A DNA stretch of 64,000 bases from Sphingopyxis yananensis (GCF_020687785.1 NZ_JAJEWI010000010.1:372001-436000); one strand, 5' to 3'; positions 8,685 to 17,264 are shown, numbered from the stretch's first letter. Numbers and translations are program-made. Notes: generated by a model from the sequence alone, not told the origin.

Positions 8685-9302
8685 CTATAGCGGGGTGACG
8701 TGGCGATAGTGCCAACAAAAGAGTGCGGCGCTGCTGCGATGAGGGCGCCATTGTTCGCCAAGGGATCGTGTGAGTTTTTCTTTGGGCCGTTCGGGCAGGG
8801 CGAAAATACGGCCCACCGATTCCTGAACGGCCAAATCGCCAGCAGGCCAAATATTGGGGCGTCCCTCGGCAAACATCAGATAAATCTCCGCGCTCCAGCG
8901 GCCAATGCCGCGAATTTGCGTGAGGAGGGCGATGGCTTCTTCGTCATCCGCAGGAAGATTCGCGAAATCGATGATGCCGTTGATCACCAGTTCGGCAAGG
9001 CTGTGCGCATAGCTTTGTTTTTGGGCACTGAGCCCGCAGGCGCGTAGCTGGGCCGCGTCGCTGGCCAAGATGACAGCGGGATCGCAATCTGGCCCCACAT
9101 GCGCCTCTAGCTTGTTCCAAATGCTGTTGGCGGCGGCAATGCTGACTTGTTGCCCGACAATCGTCTTCATCATCGTGCGATAGCCCGGTTTTTGGATGCG
9201 CGGTTCGGGGTAACCTGCGCTGGCTAGGGCCGTGGCCAGCCGTTCATCATGTTCAGACAGGCTGTTGAGCGCTTGTGTGATATCGTCCGAGGTGAGGGAC
9301 AT
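8685..9302 (-). CDS. DNA-3-methyladenine glycosylase II (AlkA-type)
   Basis: A 205-residue HhH-GPD DNA glycosylase. ATG 9302 is preceded by AAGGGGAA at good spacing. The helix-hairpin-helix reads LTQIRGIGRWSAEIYLMF (about residues 127-144), followed by the Gly/Pro loop and the catalytic Asp in WPAGDLAVQ. KTIVGQQVSIAAANSIWNKL is the usual N-terminal core helix. It lacks the four-Cys [4Fe-4S] loop of endonuclease III, and its size and motifs fit the short AlkA group that removes alkylated purines. It cuts the N-glycosidic bond of damaged bases as the first step of base excision repair. It is transcribed toward tig, with hairpins between them. Exact substrate is inferred. Confidence 0.9.
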   Translation of the reverse strand: MSLTSDDITQALNSLSEHDERLATALASAGYPEPRIQKPGYRTMMKTIVGQQVSIAAANSIWNKLEAHVGPDCDPAVILASDAAQLRACGLSAQKQSYAHSLAELVINGIIDFANLPADDEEAIALLTQIRGIGRWSAEIYLMFAEGRPNIWPAGDLAVQESVGRIFALPERPKEKLTRSLGEQWRPHRSSAALFCWHYRHVTPL

Positions 9303-9403
9303 TGTGATATTCCCCTTTTGTTCTGCGTTTCGGTGATAGCAATGCTTGATTTGATTTGCAACGCGGGACATAGGAGCGTCAGCTAAGATTTTTGGGGACT
9401 AAG

Positions 9404-9721
9404 ATGGCCAAGTTGATTGTCGTAACCCGTGATGGCGCGGAACATGAAATTGAAGGCGATACCAGCCTGACGGTGATGGAAAATATCCGCGATGCGGGTT
9501 TTGATGAATTGCTGGCGCTGTGCGGTGGTTGCTGTTCTTGCGCGACCTGCCATGTGCATGTGGACGCGCCTGAAGGTGCCGAGTTGGCAGCGATGAGCGA
9601 AGACGAAAATGATCTGCTCGATTCGACATCGACCCGCGATGAAACATCGCGCCTGTCGTGCCAGATTCAATTTTCGGACGCCTTGGACGGTCTTCGCGTG
9701 CGTATTGCCGAAGAAGATTGA
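9404..9721 (+). CDS. [2Fe-2S] ferredoxin, adrenodoxin type
   Basis: A 105-residue electron carrier starting MAKLIVVTRDGAEHEIEG at ATG 9404, with GGGGA six bases upstream. The cluster ligands are visible as C-x5-C-x2-C (LCGGCCSCATCHVHV, about residues 39-52) and a distal Cys in RLSCQIQ, the spacing of vertebrate-type ferredoxins. Extra cysteines adjoin the ligands. Such ferredoxins donate electrons to cytochromes P450 or take part in Fe-S assembly. No P450, reductase or isc gene adjoins, so the partner is unknown. A single gene: the shared terminator at 9765 separates it from convergent rlmB. Confidence 0.95.
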   Translation: MAKLIVVTRDGAEHEIEGDTSLTVMENIRDAGFDELLALCGGCCSCATCHVHVDAPEGAELAAMSEDENDLLDSTSTRDETSRLSCQIQFSDALDGLRVRIAEED

Positions 9722-9764
9722 TTGGCACATTCCCCGTGCCGGATTGGGCAGGGGGTGGTCGGTG

Positions 9765-9807
9765 AAAAAAAAGGCTCTGTCCCGCATATGGGAAAGAGCC
9801 TTTTTTG
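9765..9807. terminator. Bidirectional terminator between ferredoxin and rlmB
   Basis: AAAAAAGGCTCT (9767-9778) pairs with AGAGCCTTTTTT (9795-9806) around a loop that holds a CCC/GGG pair. Both strands get a U-run, which suits the two convergent genes. Confidence 0.92.
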
Positions 9808-9828
9808 TTGGGTGATTTCCAAGGATGA

Positions 9829-10593
9829 TTAAGAAGCGGTCGCCACGGCATAAAGGGCGATGGCAGCGGCGTTGGAAATGTTCAGGCTTTCCATACGGTC
9901 CGACATCGGCAATTTTGCCAAAACGTCGCAATGTTCGATGACATTATGGCGCAGGCCGTCGCCTTCGCTGCCCAGCACCAAGGCGACCTTGCTGCCGTCC
10001 AATGTTGCGCCCAGCGTTTGGGTGGCTTCGCCGTCCAGCGCGATGCGCCAATATTGGGCTTCGGCGATTTCCTCGAGCGCGCGGCTGAGGTTGACGACGC
10101 GCACCCAAGGCACGGTTTCCAATGCTCCGCAGGCGGCCCGCGCGATGACACCGCTTTCTGGCGGGCTGTGGCGGTCCTGTGTGATGACGGCGGCGGCGTC
10201 AAAGGCGGCCGCAGAACGCAGCACGGCGCCGATATTATGCGGGTCGGTGACTTGGTCCAAAATAACCAATGGGCGTTTGCTGTTGTCCAGCGCCTCTAGC
10301 TGTAAAATATCCCCCAGAAAATGATGGTCCAGCGGGTCTACCTCGATCACCACACCTTGGTGCGGCGAATCTTTGGCAACAAGGCGCGCTAGGTCCGTTA
10401 CTTCGGCAAAAGAGACGGGGATGCCCGCTGGCAGGTCAAACTGAGCCAGCGCGTCGCGCGTGCCCCAGATTCGCTTTACGCGGCGGTCAGGGTTGTCGAG
10501 AGCAGCCGAAACGGCGTGCCGACCCCAGAAACGAGTGGCTTGGCCCTTGGGATTTTTACCTTCGGGGCGGCTGTGTCTAGAATATTGTCGCAT
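9829..10593 (-). CDS. rlmB: 23S rRNA (guanosine-2'-O)-methyltransferase, RlmB type
   Basis: A 254-residue SpoU (TrmH/SPOUT) methyltransferase. The N-terminal substrate-binding domain includes FWGRHAVSAALDNP and the SPHQGVV element. The trefoil-knot SAM site shows the three SpoU motifs: LDQVTDPHNIGAVLRSA (about 113-129), ALVLGSEGDGLR and PMSDRMESLNISNAAAIALY. The protein methylates the ribose of a conserved guanosine (G2251 in E. coli) in the peptidyl-transferase region of 23S rRNA. The start ATG 10593 lies 80 bases from the divergent tRNA-Tyr gene. RlmB is favoured over other SpoU members by the SPHQGVV segment and length, but the target base is inferred. Confidence 0.92.
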   Translation of the reverse strand: MRQYSRHSRPEGKNPKGQATRFWGRHAVSAALDNPDRRVKRIWGTRDALAQFDLPAGIPVSFAEVTDLARLVAKDSPHQGVVIEVDPLDHHFLGDILQLEALDNSKRPLVILDQVTDPHNIGAVLRSAAAFDAAAVITQDRHSPPESGVIARAACGALETVPWVRVVNLSRALEEIAEAQYWRIALDGEATQTLGATLDGSKVALVLGSEGDGLRHNVIEHCDVLAKLPMSDRMESLNISNAAAIALYAVATAS

Positions 10594-10620
10594 ATCAATG
10601 CTTCTTTTCCATGATTGGCG

Positions 10621-10649
10621 TTGACAGGCAAGTCTTCCTAGGCCAATAG
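10621..10649 (+). promoter_or_regulatory. Candidate promoter of tRNA-Tyr
   Basis: A perfect TTGACA (10621-10626) is followed, after 17 bases, by CAATAG (10644-10649) and a C-rich discriminator, as is common for stable RNA genes. The -10 match is weak. Confidence 0.5.
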
Positions 10650-10656
10650 CGCCTCA

Positions 10657-10768
10657 CCCCGCGGGGCACCACGGACAGGTGGCCGAGTGGTTAAAGGCAG
10701 CAGACTGTAAATCTGCCCGGTTTTCCGTACGCTGGTTCGAATCCAGCCCTGTCCACCACCCCGCGGGG
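10657..10768. repeat. Identical 10-base palindromes flanking tRNA-Tyr
   Basis: CCCCGCGGGG occurs at 10657-10666 and again at 10759-10768, immediately after the encoded CCA. The two copies bracket the tRNA gene and could pair with each other in the primary transcript. The second copy merges into the terminator stem. Confidence 0.8.
10673..10758 (+). tRNA. tRNA-Tyr (anticodon GUA)
   Basis: The gene has 86 bases with CCA encoded (10756-10758). Acceptor GGACAGG pairs with CCTGTCC. The anticodon stem GCAGA/TCTGC holds the loop CTGTAAA, giving GTA. The long variable arm is normal for bacterial tRNA-Tyr. Confidence 0.97.
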
Positions 10769-10800
10769 CGTAACAACAAAGCTTGTTACGCCCCGTTTTC
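10764..10800 (+). terminator. Rho-independent terminator after tRNA-Tyr
   Basis: A perfect 13-base stem (CGGGGCGTAACAA at 10764-10776 with 10783-10795) has a 6-base loop and is followed by TTTTCTTTT. Confidence 0.93.
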
Positions 10801-11000
10801 TTTTGCCCCCTATTCCACATGATTTTGGCCTATTTGAGACCAAAAAGCGCGCTTTTGCGTTGAGCGAAATGCTTTTGTATCATTTCTGGGGCCTGTACCG
10901 GTCACTCGTTTGGTATTTATGGATTGTTGGCACAGCCTTGCTCGGCTGTTCCGGTATAGAGCCGCTGTATCAAGACATGGACCGGATCATCGCGACAATA

Positions 11001-11073
11001 GAATCACCACGAGCGGCATTCCGATTCGAGAATCACAACAACCATGTGATTCGTGAGGATGTTTTTGTGATTC
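11001..11073. promoter_or_regulatory. Cluster of GAATCAC / GTGATTC half-sites in a 490-base non-coding region
   Basis: No convincing gene lies in 10801-11291. Within it, GAATCAC occurs at 11001-11007 and 11030-11036, and its complement GTGATTC at 11046-11052 and 11067-11073. The inner pair forms a perfect 8-base inverted repeat (GAATCACA/TGTGATTC) with a 7-base gap, and the outer pair brackets it. This is the pattern of a tandem operator for a dimeric regulator. It lies about 220 bases before the TonB receptor start. The regulator is unknown. Confidence 0.5.
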
Positions 11074-11221
11074 TTTGTCGGCGCTTCACCGATGCATCGT
11101 CAAAAAATATTTTGTGGCATGTCCTGTCATGAAGCGAGCCGCGCGTGGGCTGACCCCATTTTCATGAATGATAATATGCGGAGATCGGAATCTGAAATCT
11201 TCCTGATATTCCTAATAGTAG

Positions 11222-11249
11222 TTGAAACATTCACATGTTTGCGTATCTA
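11222..11249 (+). promoter_or_regulatory. Candidate promoter of the TonB-dependent receptor gene
   Basis: TTGAAA (11222-11227), a 16-base spacer and TATCTA (11244-11249) lie about 43 bases upstream of the ATG at 11292. Confidence 0.4.
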
Positions 11250-11291
11250 TTGGGGAATAACAACGATGCATTCATAAAGGGAGAGAGATTT

Positions 11292-13631
11292 ATGAGGGGA
11301 TTATTGTCTGCGACGGCCATGGCGGCAGCGTTGATGGTGACCGCGCCTGCAATGGCTTTTCAGGAAAATGAAACGAGCAATTTTAGCGGCTTGGGCGATA
11401 TTGTTGTGACGGCGCAAAAGCGTTCGGAAAATATCCAACAAGTACCCATCGCGATTTCGGCTGTCGGGACCGAATATTTGGAATCGCGTGGCATTGATTC
11501 TATTGAACATATTGGAAATATCGCGCCGAACGTGAAGGTCGAGCGTGCGCCATCCAGCAAAACCATTTCGCAAATCGCCATTCGCGGTTCGGTGACCAAT
11601 AATCCGGCGATCACATGGGAACCGGCTGTCGGCATCTATATCGACGGTGTTTATATCGCCAAGGCGCAAGGCAGCTTCATGGACATTGCCGATTTGGAGC
11701 GTGTCGAGATTTTGCGTGGTCCGCAAGGCACACTTTATGGCCGTAACGCCCTTGCGGGGGCCTTGAGCTTGGTGACCAAAAAGCCCAGCGGCGAAGCGGG
11801 TGGACGCGCGGAAATCAGCTATGGTAATTTTAATGAACTGAAATTGCGTGGCGTTTTGGATTTGCCGCAAATGGGCATTTTTAGCGCCAAAATTTCAGGC
11901 CAATTCCACAAGCAAGATGGGTTTTATAAAGTGGTTCCCAATCCCATCGCTGGGGTTGCGGGTGCAGAGCCAGCCAAGGTGCGTGACGCCGACAATATCA
12001 AGAGTGGCAGTTTCATGGTGCAGGTCCGCGCGCAGTTGAGCGACGCGGTGACCGCAGATTATACCTTTGATTATAACAAGGCGAACCAGCGCCCACCCTC
12101 GCAACAACTATATGCCGTCAACCAAAATGGCTTGCCGGGTGATATCTTCGATCCCAATTCCGCAAATTATCTGAGCTTTTATCCTGCCGACAAATATATC
12201 AAGGACAAGCGTGAGCGCGAATTGAGCATTGATGGCGACATTTATGAACGCTCGCGCAGCTATGGCCATGCTTTGACCGTCACCGCCGAAATCGGTGATG
12301 CGACGCTGAAATCGATCACGGCTTATCGCGACCTGTCTTGGCAAGATGGTATTGATATTGACGGCACGCCATTGCCGTTGGTCTATACCAATCGCGACAC
12401 CGATTATCATGCATTTAGCCAAGAATTGCAGCTGACCGGCGCGGCGCTGAATGACCGTTTAAAATATGTGCTGGGTGCCTTTTATTTCAAGGAAAAGGGC
12501 GAAACGGACAACCCGCAAAGCTTCTTTGGCGGATCGACCCGCCTGTCGGGGAATATGGGGTCGCATACCGAGGCTTTCGCGCTTTATTCGCAGTTGGATT
12601 ATAATCTGACCGACGCGCTGAAGCTGTCGCTGGGTGCGCGCTATACGCGTGAAGTGAAGGATGTGAAGCGTTTCTTCCGGGTGGACTATAACGCGAACGA
12701 AGGTATTTTGTCGCCCGTTACGGTTATTGATGTCGGCTATGGCGATGTGCCGGATGCGAAATTCTCCAATTTCTCACCCGCGATCACCTTGGCTTATGAA
12801 GTGTCGTCGAACATTAATGTCTATGGCCGCTTTGCGCGTGGCTTTAAATCCGGCGGCTTTAACGGTGAAAGCACGGTTGCAAATGATCCGGCTGCACCCG
12901 CTGGCTGCCCATTTGGTGCAACGGAATTGTGCGATCCTTATGACGCAGAAACCGTGGATAGTTACGAATTGGGAATTAAGACCAAATTATTGGATAATCG
13001 CTTGATTTTCAATGTGGCGGCTTTCCATGACATTCACAAAGATATTCAGTTAAGCATTTTCCGCGCCCAGACTGGCACGGAATCCATCGTTCGCAACGCG
13101 GCAAAGGCGCGCGTGCAAGGTTTGGAATTTGAAGCCATGTTCCGCCCCGTGGATGCCTTGATGCTCAATGGGTCTTTGGCGCTGCTGAGCACCAAATATA
13201 AAAATTATATTGATGGCGGCGTGGATGTGAGCGACAATCGCGCATTCATGCATGCGCCAAAGGTGACAGCGGCTTTGGGCGCAGATTTGCAAGTGGCCGA
13301 AGGCAATTGGGGTAAATTCAATATCTATGCCGATCTAAACTATACGGCGGGTTATTTCACTTACCCCTTTGCGCTGCGCACACCTGGTCTGTCTGATCAA
13401 AACGCACATAATAGCAAAACAGAGGCGCGCACTTTGGTGAATATGCGGGCCAAGCTTTCCGATTTGCAATTGGCCAATCAGAAAGCGGAGATTAGCTTTT
13501 ACGTCCGCAATTTGTTCAAGGAAAACAAACCGAGCAACTTCATTGATTTCGGCAGCAACTTTGGCGGTTTGATTGTGGCGGATTATCTGCATCCGCGCAC
13601 CTATGGTGTCACTTTGGGTGTGAAATTCTAA
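11292..13631 (+). CDS. TonB-dependent outer-membrane receptor
   Basis: A 779-residue receptor. ATG 11292 follows GGGAGAGAG and opens a signal peptide (MRGLLSATAMAAALMVTAPAMA). The TonB box region reads GDIVVTAQKRSENIQQVPIA near residues 34-53. The plug domain carries RVEILRGPQGTLYGRNALAG (about 136-155), and the 22-strand barrel ends at TYGVTLGVKF with terminal Phe. It lacks an STN domain, so it is a transport receptor without a transenvelope sigma switch. This group, with VVTAQKR and many Tyr-rich strands, takes up varied substrates in sphingomonads, so the ligand cannot be named. A longer in-frame start at 11235 lacks a signal peptide at its beginning. The gene is monocistronic, with a long upstream region and a terminator at 13658. 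Confidence 0.95.
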   Translation: MRGLLSATAMAAALMVTAPAMAFQENETSNFSGLGDIVVTAQKRSENIQQVPIAISAVGTEYLESRGIDSIEHIGNIAPNVKVERAPSSKTISQIAIRGSVTNNPAITWEPAVGIYIDGVYIAKAQGSFMDIADLERVEILRGPQGTLYGRNALAGALSLVTKKPSGEAGGRAEISYGNFNELKLRGVLDLPQMGIFSAKISGQFHKQDGFYKVVPNPIAGVAGAEPAKVRDADNIKSGSFMVQVRAQLSDAVTADYTFDYNKANQRPPSQQLYAVNQNGLPGDIFDPNSANYLSFYPADKYIKDKRERELSIDGDIYERSRSYGHALTVTAEIGDATLKSITAYRDLSWQDGIDIDGTPLPLVYTNRDTDYHAFSQELQLTGAALNDRLKYVLGAFYFKEKGETDNPQSFFGGSTRLSGNMGSHTEAFALYSQLDYNLTDALKLSLGARYTREVKDVKRFFRVDYNANEGILSPVTVIDVGYGDVPDAKFSNFSPAITLAYEVSSNINVYGRFARGFKSGGFNGESTVANDPAAPAGCPFGATELCDPYDAETVDSYELGIKTKLLDNRLIFNVAAFHDIHKDIQLSIFRAQTGTESIVRNAAKARVQGLEFEAMFRPVDALMLNGSLALLSTKYKNYIDGGVDVSDNRAFMHAPKVTAALGADLQVAEGNWGKFNIYADLNYTAGYFTYPFALRTPGLSDQNAHNSKTEARTLVNMRAKLSDLQLANQKAEISFYVRNLFKENKPSNFIDFGSNFGGLIVADYLHPRTYGVTLGVKF

Positions 13632-13657
13632 AGATGTAAACCGGTAACGGTTCGATC

Positions 13658-13698
13658 AAAAAAGGTCCGTATCATGAATATGATACGGACCCTTTTTT
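13658..13698 (+). terminator. Rho-independent terminator after the TonB receptor
   Basis: A perfect 12-base stem (GGTCCGTATCAT at 13664-13675 with 13680-13691) and 4-base loop are flanked by A6 and T6, so it could also serve the convergent lipoprotein gene. Confidence 0.93.
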
Positions 13699-13761
13699 AT
13701 GGCTGTTGCCATGGATGGATTATGTTGTGATCCATCGTCGCGGACGGACGGTCAGGGGCGG

Positions 13762-14232
13762 TTAGACGCCGCTGAAGGACATGGAAATGACGGTCTTGCC
13801 TTCCTCGGTGCCTGCCATGACATTGACCTTTGCGGTGTCTTTGTCGGCATTTATCATGACCGCTTCGGGCGTGACCATATTCATACCGATGTTGAGGCCG
13901 TGGGTTTTGAAAACGCCGCGATAATATTCGCCGACTTTTTCAACACTGTCGGTGGTGCTTAGGTTGACCATGGTTTTGACGCGTTTGTCTTGGCCCGCAG
14001 ATTCGATGGATCCAGTGATGGTGGAGCCGGGATATTGGGGAGCAATATCCGGGAATGTGACATTGGCGGCACCTTCGGTGGCGGTCAGATAACCGTCAGC
14101 ATTTTTGATGGTCGAACTGCCTTGGGCTTCGTTATTGGTGAGGGTGGTGTCGCCAATTTGGGTCGTTTCGCTGGTGTCGGCTGAACCGCAAGCGGTCAGC
14201 GCCAAGAGCGCAAGGCCGATAAATTTACGCAT
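13762..14232 (-). CDS. Putative lipoprotein of unknown function
   Basis: A 156-residue lipoprotein with a short signal and lipobox (MRKFIGLALLALTACGS, Cys15). ATG 14232 is preceded by GGAGTAACCC. A Ser/Thr/Asn-rich linker runs to about residue 55, followed by a compact domain with PDIAPQYPGSTITGS, DSVEKVGEYYRGVFKTHGL and a C-terminal KTVISMSFSGV strand. The YPGS...SxxEVxxYYxxxxxxxG pattern resembles small envelope lipoproteins in which a periodic helix packs on a sheet, but I do not recognise a named family. It converges with the TonB receptor and is downstream of the nuclease gene on the same strand. Confidence 0.75.
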   Translation of the reverse strand: MRKFIGLALLALTACGSADTSETTQIGDTTLTNNEAQGSSTIKNADGYLTATEGAANVTFPDIAPQYPGSTITGSIESAGQDKRVKTMVNLSTTDSVEKVGEYYRGVFKTHGLNIGMNMVTPEAVMINADKDTAKVNVMAGTEEGKTVISMSFSGV

Positions 14233-14316
14233 GGGTTACTCCATCTCTGTGCGGGCATAATCATGATCTTATTTGGTGATGCTAGCATGAGTGGATGTGA
14301 TTTTTGTCACAAAACA

Positions 14317-14339
14317 CGATATTTTATCTTTAAATATCG
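14317..14339. terminator. Small AT-rich hairpin
   Basis: CGATATTT (14317-14324) pairs with AAATATCG (14332-14339) in the short gap downstream of the minus-strand nuclease gene. It may be its terminator; the U-run is modest. Confidence 0.4.
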
Positions 14340-14357
14340 GTGAAGTGTCGCAGCAGT

Positions 14358-14984
14358 TTAACAGTCAATACGTGCATAGCGTGGAACGGCATGACCTGTG
14401 CGTATCTGTTCACAACTTAGGTCCACTTTGGCGACCACGCAGCGCGCCACCATACGGCCATAGCGATCGGTATCGCTTTTTGTGCATTCCAATGGCCCGC
14501 GAGAGACAAGGCGTCGCAGATTTTCTTTGGCGGCGATGGGGTCGCCGTCGACACATTCGCGGCCCGGGCGGCATTTGCCACCCATTTCAGGACTGTCGAT
14601 GCCCTGAAGGCGAATGCGGATGTCGCCGCAGCGCAGCGTGTCGCCGTCGGTCACGCGGGGAGTGCGGCACACCACATCGGGCATGCCGTTCAGGCGCGCC
14701 GTCGGAATGGACGCCGCATCTTGTGAGATGCTTTGCGAGCTATTGATCGCATTTTTGCGGCGCAAATCGTCGATGATATCAGAGATATTATATTGCGGAG
14801 ACAAAGCGAGTCCAACAAATGTGCCGAGTAAGGCGGCGGGGAGGATTATTTTTTTCAAGGAGGGCAAAAGGCTGGTCTTTTCGGTCGGGCGGGGTTTGCC
14901 GCGTGGCCGTTGGTGGCGGCGCTGGGGGGATTGGAATGGGGTGATGTTGGACCGTTTCGATCCTTTCTTGTGGCGATTGTTCAT
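14358..14984 (-). CDS. Membrane-anchored SNase-type thermonuclease
   Basis: A 208-residue protein. ATG 14984 has GGGGGAAG upstream. The first ~45 residues are strongly basic, then one membrane segment (about 50-66, LPAALLGTFVGLALS) places the rest outside the cytoplasm. The C-terminal staphylococcal nuclease fold has TDGDTLRCGDIRIRLQGIDSPE (metal-binding Asp and catalytic Arg), ENLRRLVSRG and DRYGRMVARC, the standard motif order. Seven cysteines in the domain suggest disulphides. Family members cut single- or double-stranded DNA and RNA with Ca2+. Why it has a basic cytoplasmic tail is unclear. A longer start at 15044 adds 20 residues without a better ribosome site. Confidence 0.88.
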   Translation of the reverse strand: MNNRHKKGSKRSNITPFQSPQRRHQRPRGKPRPTEKTSLLPSLKKIILPAALLGTFVGLALSPQYNISDIIDDLRRKNAINSSQSISQDAASIPTARLNGMPDVVCRTPRVTDGDTLRCGDIRIRLQGIDSPEMGGKCRPGRECVDGDPIAAKENLRRLVSRGPLECTKSDTDRYGRMVARCVVAKVDLSCEQIRTGHAVPRYARIDC

Positions 14985-15053
14985 AGCGCGTCTTCCCCCA
15001 AAGCCGTCGCCTTTTCCGTAACGCGATTTGCGGGACGGAAGCAAGAGGGCGGG

Positions 15054-15085
15054 GGGAAGGGAGCGGGAAGGGAGCGGGAAGGGGG
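15054..15085. repeat. Short tandem repeat, 11-base unit
   Basis: About 2.7 copies of GGGAAGGGAGC run upstream of the nuclease gene. It is a G-rich, purine-only run on the plus strand and possibly prone to slippage. Confidence 0.7.
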
Positions 15086-15149
15086 CGTATATCGTCCCGC
15101 CCCCATCGGCCGCGTGGCGGCGCTGGGGGCGGGGGATGCAAGGCTGCGT

Positions 15150-17264
15150 TTATTTTTTGTCGGTCAATTCCCGTTGCAAGAAACCGTGCAGCATGGCGGC
15201 GCGAATAGCATCTTCGGCATTATCGCTGCCGACGCTGTGTCCGCCCTCGAGGAATTCATGATAATAAACGTGGTTGCCATATTCCTGAAGCCGCGCCGCA
15301 AATTTACGGGCGTGCCCAGGGTGGACGCGGTCGTCCTTGGTGGACAGATAGAGGAAGATTGGCGGATAGGTCACGCCTTGGCGGATGTTCTGATAGGGCG
15401 AATATTTGGACATAAAGGCCCAATCGGATGGCACATCAGGGTTGCCATATTCCGCCATCCACGACGCACCCGCCAGCAATTTATGATAGCGCTGCATATC
15501 CTTGAGCGGCGAACCGGAGATGACGGCGCCATAAAGGTCGGGGCGCTGGGTCATGGCCGCGCCAACCAAAACGCCGCCGTTGGAGCGGCCCGAAATGGCG
15601 ATTTTGCCCTTGCTGGTCACACCGGTGCGGATCAGATCTTCGGAAATGGCGTGCAGATCGTCAAAGCTGCGTTGGCGGTTTTCGCGCAGCGCGGCTTCGT
15701 GCCATTTGGGGCCATATTCGCCGCCGCCGCGCAAATTGGCGAGGACATAGGCATTGCCATCCTCCACCCAGAACAGCCCCAGCGGGCCAGCGCGATAGGG
15801 TTGGCCCGTCAAATATCCTGGCGTTTGGGCGGCGCGAAAGCCGCCATAGCCGTGGACCAAGGTCGGCACAGGGCCGGTGCTGCACGCTTTGCGCACCAGA
15901 AAATAAGGGATTTTCGTGCCGTCGCTGGACACCGCAAAACGTTTGTCCACGGTCATTTGGCTGGCGTCAAAGGTGGCGGGCAGGCTTTGGACCAGTTTCG
16001 GCGCGTCGATCAGCGACACCGCATAAAGGCTGGGCGGGGTGAGCATGGTTTCGCTGGTGGCGAAAATGCGGTCGTCTTTGGCGATGCCGCCCGCGATTTG
16101 CACGGTGGCATTGTTGGCCAAGGGGACAGGGCGGCTGTGCCATTCGCCTGTTTTCGCATCATGATTGATGGCGAATAGCTTGCCTTCGACATCGTCCAGC
16201 GCCTTGACCCATAAAATATTGTCGCTGGTATAAACTTGTTCAATGGCTTGAGCGGCGCTGGGCTGCATGACCAATTGCAATTTGGCAGGGCGGCCAGCGG
16301 CCAAATCGGCCAGCGAAATGCTGGCGAGCGCGCCTTGGGGCAAATCGCCGTCGACTTGGTTCAGCAGGACAATCGCTTGGCCGTTCAGCACGCCCTGAAT
16401 TTCCGCCGTTTCTGGCAGGTTCATGGGCAGATAGCGGCGGCCATCGGCAGACAAGATGCGATAGTCATTGCTATAGAAGCTGGGCGCGCGGCCAATCAGC
16501 GACCAGCGTTTGGACTTGTCTTCGAGGGCGATGGGATAGACGCGGACATCGTCGGCCTGACCCTCTGCCACCAATTTGGCGGCGGACAGCGGCGTGCCGC
16601 GGTTCCATTGTTTGACGATGCGGGCATAGCCGCTGCTGGTCATGCTGTTCGCGCCATAATCGGTGGCGACCAGCAGCGTATTGGCGTCTTTCCATGCCAC
16701 GCTGCTTTTGGCTTGGGGCACGACAAAGCCGTCGGTGACAAAGGATTTGGTGCTGCGGTCCCATTCGCGCACGACATCGCTGTCGGTGCCGCCGGGGCTG
16801 AGCGAGACAAGGCAGCGGCGATAGTCGGGGGCGAGGCAGTCGGCCCCATGCCAGACCCAGCTTTGCCCCTCGCTCTTGCCCAGCGCGTCGACGTCGATCA
16901 ACGGGGTCCATTTGGGGTTGCCGGCCAGATAATCGGCCAAGGGGCTTTGCCGCCAAATGCCGCGTGGGTTTTTCGCGTCGCGCCAGAAATTGGTGATTTG
17001 GTCGCCCATCACCTGATCGGGCATGGCGATTTGCCGGTCGTCGTCCAAAATCGCTTGGGCGCGTTGGCGGTCACTTTCAAAATTGGGGCGATTGAGCAGC
17101 AAAGCGTCGGTGGCGGCATTTTCCTTGGCCACCCATTCCAAGGCTTTGCTGCCTTCGATATCCTCTAGCCATAGCCAATTGTCGGCGCTGGGCTGGGTGG
17201 CAAGTGCCACGCTGAACGCAGAGGTACATAGAGCAAGCGCAGTGACGGCAGCGGCGCGGAACAT
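15150..17264 (-). CDS. Exported prolyl oligopeptidase-type serine peptidase (S9)
   Basis: A 704-residue peptidase with a signal peptide (MFRAAAVTALALCTSAFSVALA), so it acts in the periplasm. The N-terminal WLEDIEGSKALEWVAKEN segment is the S9A entry motif. A beta-propeller covers about 75-420 and the alpha/beta-hydrolase domain follows. The C-terminal catalytic domain shows VHGYGGF, ANLRGGGEYG, the nucleophile Ser561 in SGRSNGG, Asp644 in KDDRVHPGH and His676 in EGGHS. Such enzymes cut short peptides after proline or similar residues. The next minus-strand genes upstream are DUF4112 and the peptide-family binding lipoprotein, so a link to peptide use is possible but unproved. It is not close to the lasso-peptide isopeptidases in motif pattern. 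Confidence 0.93.
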   Translation of the reverse strand: MFRAAAVTALALCTSAFSVALATQPSADNWLWLEDIEGSKALEWVAKENAATDALLLNRPNFESDRQRAQAILDDDRQIAMPDQVMGDQITNFWRDAKNPRGIWRQSPLADYLAGNPKWTPLIDVDALGKSEGQSWVWHGADCLAPDYRRCLVSLSPGGTDSDVVREWDRSTKSFVTDGFVVPQAKSSVAWKDANTLLVATDYGANSMTSSGYARIVKQWNRGTPLSAAKLVAEGQADDVRVYPIALEDKSKRWSLIGRAPSFYSNDYRILSADGRRYLPMNLPETAEIQGVLNGQAIVLLNQVDGDLPQGALASISLADLAAGRPAKLQLVMQPSAAQAIEQVYTSDNILWVKALDDVEGKLFAINHDAKTGEWHSRPVPLANNATVQIAGGIAKDDRIFATSETMLTPPSLYAVSLIDAPKLVQSLPATFDASQMTVDKRFAVSSDGTKIPYFLVRKACSTGPVPTLVHGYGGFRAAQTPGYLTGQPYRAGPLGLFWVEDGNAYVLANLRGGGEYGPKWHEAALRENRQRSFDDLHAISEDLIRTGVTSKGKIAISGRSNGGVLVGAAMTQRPDLYGAVISGSPLKDMQRYHKLLAGASWMAEYGNPDVPSDWAFMSKYSPYQNIRQGVTYPPIFLYLSTKDDRVHPGHARKFAARLQEYGNHVYYHEFLEGGHSVGSDNAEDAIRAAMLHGFLQRELTDKK

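Noticed and set aside
10803-11132. A 109-codon plus-strand ORF in the gap before the TonB receptor
   Set aside because: It has no ribosome site or recognisable sequence, and it crosses the GAATCAC half-site cluster. Treated as non-coding.
15054-15085. G-rich tandem repeat as a G-quadruplex regulator
   Set aside because: Runs are short and interrupted, and there is no conserved context; more likely simple slippage.
14910-16178. A 422-codon plus-strand frame opposite the S9 peptidase and nuclease genes
   Set aside because: It spans two real minus-strand genes and has no domain.
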